Shown: one piece after another, positions 24,641-34,700 of the stretch
How the letters are laid out: each line of letters starts with the position of its first letter
How positions within the stretch are numbered: position 1 is the stretch's first letter
DNA from: Lolium rigidum
Lineage: Eukaryota; Streptophyta; Magnoliopsida; Poales; Poaceae
NCBI RefSeq assembly: GCF_022539505.1
Contig: NC_061508.1
Span: forward strand, 63,993,754 to 64,057,753
DNA length: 64,000 nt
Direction of reading: 5' to 3'
Made by a program: the position numbers and the translations under genes
The notes under the pieces: model-generated
What the model saw: only the letters and a program-made list of their open reading frames with translations
Database searches by the model: none
Told to the model about the DNA's origin: nothing

Positions 24641-25200
24641 GAGCTTCCGGCTTCGACTGCATGGTCGCCGGGTTCGGCTTGCTAGCCGGCGGGTTCGGCT
24701 TGCTAGCCCCGAGTGTGGCGATGAAGCCCCGGGTTGGACTGAGAAGTCCCCGGGTTCGGCATGGTAGCCGGCGGGTTCGGCTTGCTAGCCCCCGACTTGG
24801 GCGATGAAGCCCCCGGGTTCGGCTGAGCAGCCCCCGGGTCAGCCGACACGAATATTGAATCCGAATCCGGTGACGGTATGATGGACGGCTTCTTGATAAC
24901 CGCCAAGGCGGCGCCCGGCGGAATGGCTTGCCGGGTTGAGCCAATCTTGGACAAGGCGTCAGCCGCCTCGTTGTTTGCTCGTGGCACATGGTGGAACTCG
25001 CAGCCGTCGAAGAAGCCGGATAGCTGCTGGACATGGAAGCGGTATGAGGCCATGTTGGCGTCCTTCGCGTCCCGGCCGCCGGATGCTTGTCAGTATGACC
25101 AGGTCGGAGTCGCCGAAGCATAGTATGCGACGCACGCCGATCTCCTTGGCCAGCTTCAGCCCATGTATGAGCTGCTCATACTCCGCCACATTGTTGGATG
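24641..25200 (-). pseudogene. pol: Second RNase H and Pro/Asn repeat linker of the Tat element
   Basis: On the minus strand, AEYEQLIHGLKLAKE and RILCFGDSDL (about 25080-25185), then FHVPRANNEAADALSK (about 24940-24990), mark the additional plant-type RNase H found in Tat elements. Downstream to about 24660 comes a low-complexity linker built from PNPGA-like units (for example QPNPGASSPKSGASKPNPPA), partly in another frame. The frame changes at least twice here, so the product is interrupted. Confidence 0.7.
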
Positions 25201-26720
25201 CGGCGAAGTGGATCTCGCAGGACGTAGTCCAGCCGGTCTCCCTTGGGAGAGGTGATGACGATGCCGGCTCCCAAGCCGTTGCGCATCTTCGAGCCGTCGA
25301 AGTGCATCTTCCAATGTGTGGAATCCGGCACAGAGCGGCAGGTACCGCATCTCAGCCCGGTCGACGAAGAAGTCCGCGAGGATCCGCGACTTGATGGCTG
25401 TGCGTGACTCGTAGAGGATGGTGTGGGCGGCTAGCTCCAGGGCCCACTTGGCAACCCGGCCGTTGGCATCCTTGCCGCCGATGATTTCCGCCAAAGGCGC
25501 TGTGGCAACCACCCTGATGGGATGTTCTTGGAAGTAGTGCTTGAGCTTCTTGGCTGCCATGTAGACGCCGTAGGTGACCTTCTGGTAGTGGGGGTAGTTT
25601 TGCTTCGACTGGGAGAGCACTTCGCTGAGGTAGTATACTGGGCGCTGGACCAGCTGCTCTCTGTTTTCGGCTTCTTTGCGCTCCACCACCAGGACAACGC
25701 TAACCACTCGGTTGGTGGCTGCGATGTACAAAAGCATCGGCTCCATTGAACCCGGCGTTGCAAGGATTGGCGCGGTTGAGAGCACGCGCTTTAAGTCACG
25801 GAAGGCTTCATCCGCCTGCGGTGACCAGACGAACTTGTCCGCCTTCCTCATCAACTGATATAGGGGCAGTGCCTTCTCCCCCAGCCGGCTGACGAAGTGG
25901 CTCAAGGAAGCCAGACAGCCAGCGAACTTCACGGACGTCCTTGAGGGCACCGCGGCAGCTCCATCTTCTCAATGGCACTGATCTTCTCTCGGGTTGGCTT
26001 CGATTCCTCGCCGAGAGACGAGGTAGCCCAGAGTTGGCCGGCCGGCACGCCGAAAGTGCACTTGGCCGGGTTGAGCTTCATCCGGAATCTTCGCAGATTG
26101 GTGAAGGTTTCTCTCGGGTCATCAAGGAGGGTAGGCATCTCCTTGGTTTTTACAACGACATCATCCACATATGCGTGAACATTTCTGCCGATTTGATCCC
26201 GCAAACACTTTTGCATGCACCTTTGGTAGGTGGCGCCGCATTTTTCAAGCCGAACGGCATAGTCGTATAGCGTAAGCCCCGTACGGGGTAATGAACGAAG
26301 TCTTTATTTGATCATCCGGATTCAAAGGAATCTGGTGGTAGCCTCGAATAGGCATCTAGAAAAGACAACAATTCACAGCCGGCAGTCGAGTCTATGACTT
26401 GATCTATGCGCGGCAGGGGAAGGGGTCCTTCGGGCACGCCTTGTTCAGGCTGGTGTAGTCGATACACATGCGCCAGGAGCCGTTCTTCTTCAAGACCAGG
26501 ACCGGGTTCGCCAACCAGTCCGGGTGCAGCGACTTCCATGATGAAGCCGGCAGCTAGGAGCCGGGCGATTTCTTCACCGATGGCCTTCCTTCGTTCTTCG
26601 GCGAAGCGCCTGAGAGGCTGCTTCACCGGCTTGGCGTCAGGCCGGACGTGGAGGTGGTGCTCAGCCAACTCCCTCGGCACACCCGGCATGTCTCTTGGAG
26701 TCCATGCGAAGATGTCCCGA
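25190..26720 (-). pseudogene. pol: Reverse transcriptase and RNase H of the Tat element
   Basis: The catalytic box YVDDVV is encoded at 26154-26171. Upstream parts of the RT domain (PRELAEHHL, RRFAEERRKAIGEE, CELLSFLDAYS) are read at 26312-26689, and the RT to RNase H connection (KRVLSTAPILATPG, QRPVYYLSEVL, KLKHYF) at about 25500-25900. The frame changes near 26700, 26310 and 25940. RT copies the RNA genome into DNA, and this copy cannot make an intact enzyme. Confidence 0.85.
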
Positions 26721-26763
26721 TTCTCACGGAGGAAGCTGGTGAGCTCGCTTTCCTATTTCTTGC

Positions 26764-29503
26764 TCAAGCCGGCACCGATGGTGACGTACTTGTCCGGCTG
26801 CGCCGGGTCCAGCAGGATCTTCTTGGTGTTGTCGGCCGGCTGGAAGTGAGTCGTCCCAGCCGGGTTGCCGCAGCCGGCATGTCCGTCTGCGCGGCCTTGG
26901 CGAGGGCAACGGCGTCGTGGATGAGCTGCTTCTCGGTGGCGATGACCGGCGTCCGGGCCATCTTGGAGCTCTGCGTGGCGCAGTCCATGGAGCGGCGATA
27001 GTCGCCGGCTATGGTGATGACCCCCTTTGGGCCGGGCAGCTTCATCTTCGGGTACCCATAGTGGGGCACCGCCATGAACTTGGTCAGTGCCGGCCTGCCC
27101 AGGAGCGCGTGGTAGGGACTCACGAGGTCCACCACCTCGAACTCGATTCTCTCGGTGCGGAAGTGGTCCGGCTTCCCGAACATCACCTCCAGCGTGATCC
27201 GGCCGATCGGCTGGCAGCAGTGGCCCGGCACGATGCCAGGGAAGACGGTGGGGGTGGGGCGCAACTCGGCCTCCTGGATGCCCCGCTTGCGGGCGGTGTC
27301 GCGGTAGAGGATGTTGATGCTGCCGCCGCCGTCGATGAGGACGCGCGAAAATCGCACGCTGCGCCGAGTCGTGCCGATGGTGGGGTCGAGGACCATGGCG
27401 TAGCTGCCCGGCTTCGGCAGGACAGCCGGTGTGTCGCGGCGATCGAATGTGATGGCCCGCTCGACCGGCTTAGGTGCGGGGGACCGGCGGTATGACCGCG
27501 TTGACCTCGAGGGAACGGCTCGTCGGCTCGTCTTGTCCTCGGGCTCGGAGGTGAAGATGATGTAGGTAGCATCTTCGGCCAGATATCGGCCATGGTGCAC
27601 TTGGTTAGCCTCGTGGTGCTCGAGGTTGGCGTTCTCTGCGCCGCCTTGACCACCCGGCCCGCCGGCTGGAGGGGGCGGGGGTGGAGGGGGGAGGGGTTCG
27701 CCGCTTGTCAGCCGCTTCATGAAGTGGCAGTCGCGGGTGGTGTGGTTGGAGGGGTTCTTGCCGCCGTGGTACTTGCACGGCGAGTCGAGCATCTGCTCGA
27801 AGGTGTACTTCGGCTTCCATTGCCGGTCTGTTTGCTTCTGGCGGCGGCTGCCGCCTGCCGCGTTGTCCGACACGGCTGCCACATGGGCGGAACCGTACCG
27901 GCGGTCCGGCTGGTCGCTGTGACGCTTGCCGCGGTAGTTGTCCCGCCGGCTGCCATGCGAGCCGCCTTCGGCCGGCTTGTGCTCAGCCGGCTTGTTGTTG
28001 TCTCGTCTTGCTGGGGCCGGTGAAATATCAGCCGGCGCCTTGCCGGCTTCCTCCGCCAGCGCATACTTGTCTGCGATGACCATTAAGGCGGCCATCGTCT
28101 TGGGCTCGCTGCGGCGCAGCTTGTGCCACAGCATGGTGTTGGGCCGGCAGCCTTTCATGAAGAAGCTAATGGCTTGCATCTCGTGCACGCCCTCACAGGA
28201 GTTGCGCATCTCGCACCAGCGCATTAGGTACGCGCGATCCGTCTCGTCCGGGCCCTGCTTGCACATCTCGAGCTGTTGAGGGCGACCCGGCCGGCGATAG
28301 GTGCCGGTGAAGTTGCTGATGAAGGCGGCCTCGAAGTCCAGCCAGCCGTTTATGCTGCCGGCTGGCAGGTTGTTGAGCCACGTGCGGGCGGAGCCGAGCA
28401 GCATGAGGGGGGAGTAGCGCACAGCCCAGCGCTTGTTGCCCCGAGAGATGCCGACTGCGGTGGAGTAGTCCAGCAGCCAGTCCTCCGGCTTGGCGGTGCC
28501 GTCGTACTTGGGCGTGTCGCGCGGGAGCTGAAAGCCGTCGAGCACGGGCTCGTTGGCGATGCGGGGCCCGAAGCACTTGGGGCAAGCCGGCGCCTCCTCT
28601 TCCGCGATGCGGGATTCGATCAGCCGGTCGAGGCGGTCTCTGGCGTCGGCGGGCTCGATGCGCGGGCCCAGCCGGGAGTGGGCCGGCTGCCGAGCGCCGC
28701 TGGTTTCTGGAGCCGGCCGGTGAGGGCGTCGAGGCTCGGAGTCTTGCTCCTGGTTCCGGCTTGGCGGAGCCCGGCTGCGGCAGCTGCCGCCGCCTCGTTG
28801 GTGGCTCGGCCGGCTCGAGGTGGCGCGCGTGGCGCGGGAGTCACTGCGCCGGCTTGGTGCTGGGGAGGTGGACTCGGCCGTATCCCTGGCGTTGCCTGCG
28901 GCACCACGAGCATGAGAAGCTCTAGGGTCTCGGGCGTACCTGGGGTCTTTCGACTGCCTGTTGGCAGCCTTCACCAAATCAGCCACCCGCGCAGTCTGGC
29001 GGCGTAGCTCTTCGCCCTCGAGGCGGTGCAGCTCTTCTGCGGCGGCTTCGGCCGCGAGCATGTTCTTGTCGGGGGTGTTGTAGATGGGCAGCTCCATGGA
29101 TGGAGCCGGCTCGTCCGCGCCGTCGCGGTCGATCTCGGCGCCTAGGTCGCGGCCTCTGCGGCGGATCCGGCCGGCTCGGCCGGGGTTGTCGCCGCCCGGG
29201 GTGAGGCCGTGGGCGCGGTTGTACTCGCGCCGGGTGATGTCCCACCGGCGCTTAGCAGCAGCCAGCTCCTCGGTTCTGCTTGAGGAGGAGCACGCGGTGC
29301 GCCTCCGGGTCTGCCTCGACGGCGGCGGCGTCGGTGCCGGCGCCGGTGGTGAGCGGGGTGCTCAGCTTTGCCCGGACTTGTTCCAGCCGGGACGGTGGTG
29401 GTGGCGCCTTTGGGCCCGAGCCGGAGGCGTTGGGGTCGACGTTGCGCTCCAGGTTGGGGCCGCGGGTGCGCGGGTTCTTGGAGGGGAGCTCCTCGCCAGC
29501 CAT
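26764..29503 (-). pseudogene. gag: Gag and protease of the GATGT Tat element
   Basis: The likely start is the minus-strand ATG at 29501-29503 (MAGEELPSK). The frame is lost near 29260 and resumes in the long open stretch 26764-29097. That stretch has a gag domain (WLDFEAAFISNFTGTYRRPG, RWCEMRNSCEGV, MKGCRPNTMLW), a CX-rich site (CKYHGGKNPSNHTTRDC) and a protease-like region with LIDGGGSINILY (about 27300). Tat proteases often have DGG where others have DTG or DSG. An open frame also extends upstream through the primer site into the LTR, but that is unlikely to be translated. One frameshift near 29260 and another near 26850 break it. Confidence 0.8.
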
Positions 29504-29802
29504 CATGACTTGCACGACGGCGGGGCTGACGGGAGCGCTGCTGCCGGCTCGCGGAGGAGGGCTGGCGCAGCGCAGCACCTGCCGCGGGTAGCGCGGTGGT
29601 GCGACGGTGGCGACGTAGACGTCGTGGCCGCCGAAGGAGATGACGCTGCCGCCGGCTGGGAAGGGCCGGTCGGCGAAGCAGCCAGCGTTGTCGCTGACGC
29701 AGTCGAGGGAGCCGAATCTCCAAATCAAGCCTGAAGCGACTCGCTCGCCGGTGGTGATGGTGAGGCCCGTCCGGATGAAGACACCGGCCGAGGATGCTGA
29801 AG

Positions 29803-29820
29803 GCCCCACGGTGGGCGCCA
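29803..29820 (-). other. Primer-binding site of the GATGT Tat element
   Basis: On the minus strand TGGCGCCCACCGTGGGGC starts 2 bp after the 5' LTR. It begins with the TGG that pairs with a tRNA CCA end. The tRNA was not assigned. Confidence 0.7.
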
Positions 29821-29822
29821 AA

Positions 29823-30713
29823 TGTCGTGGTATCGTCACGGCATATGCCATAGGGTGGCTAATCGAAGGGGCTCCCGAGAGATCTCACGGCGGTATCCGG
29901 AAGCGGGTATGGGCACGAGCGACACGGCGACGTACCCAGGTTCGAGGCCCTCCGATGGAGGTAAAACCTCTACTCCTGCTAGAGTGTATAAGATGTCACA
30001 CAGTACAATGGTGCTCCTAGAGCTGTGTCCGGCTGGCCCTGAGAGGTTAAGGGAGACGATGGTCTCTCTCACAGGGCAGCTCTGTAGGTAGGTGAAAGCA
30101 GTAAATGATCGATCCTCCCCGCACGAGAGGGGGTAGTGCGGTTTATATAGGCACCGGCACTTTACATATAAGACCCTATAGTCTACTAGCCGGCTTGGCC
30201 GGCTTCGGCTTCCGCTCCTTCCCGAGGCGGTGACGTCAGGAGCCGTTGAGGCGTCATGGCCTGTCCCATCCGGCTGCCACGGTCAGCGGTATGGAGAGGA
30301 AGCGTCCCTGTCGCCGTCAGCCACTGTAGCCTGTACGGCGCGTCGTAAGCCATGATGGCCTGTCCGGCGCGTGGCACTATTGCTCCACAGTGCCCCGCGC
30401 TTTACGGAAGATGAAGTCAGCGTGGACTTTGGGAACCCGGATCACCAACCCGGTTCCTTCCAAGTGCAAGACTCGCCAGCCTCGAGTCGGTCCGAGGTAC
30501 GGACCCCCGGTCGGATATGGCTTGTAGAAGCCGGCCCAGCCTACAGCATTGGCGGCCGTAGCCAGGCCGACTAGGACCTAGAGCCAGCCGGCTTCCGGAC
30601 CAGCCGGCCACGGCGCCAGCCGGCTGCTCCTCAGCCGGCCTTTGCCGCGAGCCGGCCAGTGGCCAGCCGGCTGCTCTGCGTCCATTGCCCTACCCGGGGT
30701 CTTCCCCCCGACA
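29823..30713 (-). repeat. 5' LTR of the GATGT Tat element
   Basis: On the plus strand it starts TGTCGTGGTATCG and ends CTTCCCCCCGACA, and is followed by GATGT. It is the partner of 17183-18070. Confidence 0.9.
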
Positions 30714-31409
30714 GATGTGGATGTGGGAAGTGGTAGTTCATTGATGTGCTAGTGTTTGTCATGTAGGCGATCATACCATTGAGCTCCCCTAATCTTTCTG
30801 CTCCTACTGTCAATGCTTACCAATATCTGATTTCAAGCAAACCTGCCATGCTCAACCGGTTGGTTCAGCTCATCCGTAGCTGTCTTTTTTAACATGGGAT
30901 TCAAAGATGGGCATATGAAGAAGGTAGCTGCTGATGTTCTTGCATTCGTTGGCATACATGTGACCACTCTTCAGCTCTACAACCATATCAGAAACTGGAG
31001 GACCAAGTGGAGTGTCATACTAAAGATGAAATACGATCACATTCTGGACTGGAGCGAACATAGTTGCTGCTTCTATGCTGCTGATGAAGAGACATGGGAT
31101 GAGTATATTCAGGTAGTAAGCATCATTGAGTTCCTTCATAGATCTGAAAGTATGTGATTGTCGTCCGCACTAACATTTGTTACTTGTGGATTGCAGCGCT
31201 ACCCGAGGCATCGTCAGTACGTCGGGACCCCGATCACGAACTATGCTCAGATGAAGATGATCTTCACGCCTCGGTTTATCTGCAGACCGCAGCTGTACCA
31301 ACCTAACTTGCTGGCCAGGGCAATCGACTTCATTGTAGACAATGAAGAAGAGTATGCCGAGTACCGTAAGCTGCAGCCAGCGGAGAGGAGAAGTTGGCTT
31401 AGGACCTAG

Positions 31410-31794
31410 CTTCGCAAGCAGTTTCCTGCCTAGTGTTTCCACTTCCTTCTTCATGATATTGATTTTGGGAAGTGCTCTTGTATCCCTCAATTAGCTAGGA
31501 CTAACCTCACCACTCCAAGGGAAGGGGTTATCACAACACGCTCATATATGTAACTAAACAGGGTGTGGGCTACACAAGCATAGCAGAAAGTAGTCGGCAC
31601 CTAAATAATGGGGGTTTGCTTCCCTCTCATGTGCAGAATAGTCTGTCCAAGCTACCAAACGACACGTGTTTCATGGCCCATGACCCGTCCCAAGGCGAGC
31701 CCATCTCGCCCAGTGGTGCACTATTTAAGCCCATGCAACCAAACTCGCGTTCACACTCAAAACCCTCGCCTCTGTGGCACCGCCGGTTCCGATC
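31410..31794 (+). promoter_or_regulatory. Intergenic stretch and promoter of the RBR E3 ligase gene
   Basis: No ORF is supported. A G-box core CACGTG lies at 31663-31668 and a TATA-like TATTTAA at 31722-31728, about 67 bp before the ATG at 31795. G-boxes bind bZIP and bHLH factors; whether this one works is unknown. Confidence 0.6.
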
Positions 31795-34700
31795 ATGGCC
31801 GGCGACGGCGACCTCGCCGCCTTCCGCAGGCAAGTCGCCCTCCCCTCCGACCTGGACTTCGCGTTCCAACTCCAGCCCTCAGAGGCCATCGAAGCCTCCC
31901 TCCGCGTCCGTACTACTCCCAATCGACCCTCTCCCAGCGCCGCCGCCGCCACTGCCTGCTGCTCATATCAACCCGCCCCCGCGCACTGGTCCTCCGAAGC
32001 CGCATTCGCCGCACTCGCGCGCCAGGAGAAGAACCGCCGCGAGGCCCAGGCCTTCCGCGCCGCCCACGCCCAGGCAAACACCTCCGCTCGCGTGGCCTCC
32101 CGTGGCGCCCTCTTGGCGCGCGAGCTCGCCGACACCACTCCAGACGGCCGATGGGCCCACGGCGGGGACCTCTTTGAGCGACCACATGACCTAAATCGCC
32201 CCCCTCTCTTCCGCGTCTTCTACAAGGGTTTGTTGAGCAACGAGGGCATGGAGTCGTGGTCCTCGGTGCTCGCTGTGGCCGTGTACGATCCCCGGGGGAA
32301 GGTGGTGGGCACCATACAGAAGCCCGTCGAAGGGTTTGCTGGCGGACGCATGGAGCTCGAGGTGTTAGCGCTCAAGGAAGGCATCATCGCTGCGCTCAAG
32401 CTGGGGATCAGAAGCATCAACATTGTCTCCGACTTCAAGCCGCTCCACAACTATGTATGCCACACTAAACCCCCTAAATATGTGCATCTGTTCTCTATCT
32501 TAGTATCTTACTACCGTACTTCTTACTAAATAAGTAGATATATATTTGAAGGGCTCTCGCGGTATATATTTTCGGTGTTGTTGTTTACTCGCGTTTAGAA
32601 AACATGAGAAATAAGGGCTTGACAGTTTCTGCGTGGTTTCAATTGCAATGTCTCATTACAAGTGTCATCTAAGAGGAAATGGGGAATATAATTGATGATC
32701 TGTCGATATGGAGATTTGGGAGTATATACACAATGTTCAAGAAGTACTAGACTGCTAGAGTTATCATAATGAGATGATTAAATCATGAGATAGTCCCATT
32801 CCTATCTAAATGTAAGTGGAGCATAAATTTTTATTTTGTAGTACTATTTCAATGCTCATTACAATTTGTTGTACATGCATTCAGTTTCCCTGTCTGCTAT
32901 TCTTACTTATCGAATTGCAAGAAAAGGAGAAGTTTAACCCACCATTTTTTGTTATATATTTTTTTAGTTTGGGAGCTTCATGTTTAATTCTGAGTCCATG
33001 TTCCGTGTTTACTTGTTTAGTATGTTGTTATGTATGTAATGCCCAATTTTACTATTTCGGTAAGATGTTATCGGTGTTCAATTCTGTACTCACAAACATT
33101 GTAGGACAAGATTAACATGGGACATCTGGAAATCTGTAGGAAGGAAATTTTGGTTTTGAGTACGGTTTACAAATACTTGCTCACTAACATTCAATTTGGG
33201 TACATGTGGAGATACTTGCTGTCTACGAAGCACCGATATGGCGAGACAGATACAGATACGGGGATACGGGATACGGCAATTTTTAGAACAACAATACAGC
33301 AATACGGAAAATATACATATAAAATTAATGAAATGCTATGCAATGACTTGTGAAGTCAAAGAATAATTGAGGCGGCGGAGGAGAGAATGATTCCATGTTG
33401 CGGGGAGGTGATTCTAGACAGCGGCGAGCGACTCCAGACGGCGACGGTGGCGGTGCGCTCACTCCTGATGCCTCAATCCAAACCACTTCCATGGTTAATC
33501 AAGAAAATACATAGATAGCACACTGGCTATTAGGGTCACTAGTGTGCTTTGATTGGTGTCGACGACGTCCCTGGCAGTGTATCGGTTTCTTTTTCTTTCT
33601 TTTTAAAATCGGAAAAGCCGATACTCCTAGGATACATGTATCGCCCGTGTATCAGAGTATCAGCGGAATATTATACACGGGCATGGCAGACTTTGAAGTA
33701 TCAGTGCTTCGGAGCTTGCTGTACATGTAAACTACCACCCTCAAATTAAAGCAGTTAGAATCACTGTCCATTACCATATATAGTGCTTCCTTTTCTTCAA
33801 GTCTGTTGGCTTCCTTAGTTTTCTATAATTCTTAGTTGAAATTACTTATTATTATATTTTTTTTATATGTTTATGTGTCTTTGCGTAGACTTTGCAAATT
33901 GCTGAAAGATTTTAGATTTGAGAAAACATCATTTTAATTTGGGTATGAAATGATCATTTCGTCTAATATGCCGATCTTCCATTAGTTTACGGTATTAAGA
34001 ACTCTCCTAAAAGCAAGTCTCATGCCGTTAAATATATCTCTGCTTTACTTGTGCTATTCGGGAATTGTTCTTTGTTGATTGTCAGTTAAGCACAAGGCCA
34101 AGATCAGCGCTATTCAGGACTGATGGCATGCAAATAGGCGTCATCCAGCATGCAAGACCATATGATGTCTTCTCTTTTGTAGTTTCGACTTATCCACCTT
34201 TCCATGAATGCCAATTTTCCGCCAGTAATTGAAGAAAAAAAAGAATATGGTTATCTATCCATCCGCCTTATCAATGATGGACTGAACAGAACTTTGAGGA
34301 AACTATATAAGAAAATGAAAAAACAAAAGCAAATCAAAAACTTTACGCTGTTGTTTCGAAGACTGAAGGAGTCGTCTATGGTAAAAGAAGCGAATTTGCA
34401 TCAGAATGCTTGAGTCTGAGCCAGACTGAAGGAAGGGTCTTGGGACCTATCTAATGGTGAAGTTATGGCGTCGAGTGAGGATTGGCTGAGCTTGCTTTCG
34501 CTTCCCATGGTGGATTACTCTATGAATTATTCATAAGTCTGATGCAGCTTCATAATTTGAGTAGCATGCTGTTATGCCCTCAGAACCGTTTCACCATACC
34601 TTGACGTCGTTGGTTCCAAAGTAAACACTCTCTGTATCCTCAAGTCCTCTCTTGAATACTCTGATCACATCCAGTGTCAGACCTGACACCTCTCCCTTGT

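Larger units (their letters stand above)
17183..30713 (-). mobile_element. Tat-lineage Ty3/Gypsy element with antisense gene, TSD GATGT
   Basis: This is a 13.5-kb element on the minus strand. Its LTRs are 29823-30713 (5') and 17183-18070 (3'), with GATGT at 17178-17182 and 30714-30718. On the minus strand the order is primer site, gag, protease, reverse transcriptase, RNase H, a second RNase H, then integrase. A 5.2-kb region follows, carrying a plus-strand intron-containing gene, before the 3' LTR. A second RNase H plus an antisense ORF is the known layout of the Tat lineage. Several frameshifts break gag-pol. The whole element is GC-rich and studded with GCCGG/CCGGC. Confidence 0.9.
16671..31409 (+). 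pseudogene. Myb/SANT-like DNA-binding protein gene, broken by two retrotransposons
   Basis: The exons are 16671-16786, 16879-17028, 30767-31112 and 31197-31409, each with GT/AG borders. The third exon encodes GFKDGHMKKVAADV, LYNHIRNWRTKW and WSEHSCCFYA. The fourth encodes PITNYAQMKMIFTP and ends at TAG 31407-31409. This fits the plant Myb/SANT-like domain family (Myb_DNA-bind_3 type), whose members bind DNA or interact with nuclear proteins. Exon 1 is out of phase with exon 2 (116 bp instead of a multiple of 3), and a T-run at about 30885 adds one base that makes a stop. A 7.8-kb element sits in its core promoter and a 13.5-kb element in its second intron. I infer a dead gene. The exon joins are my reading and unsupported by transcripts. 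Confidence 0.6.

Noticed and set aside
27592..28023. Plus-strand ORFs across the Tat gag region
   Set aside because: Complementary shadows of the minus-strand gag-protease frame.
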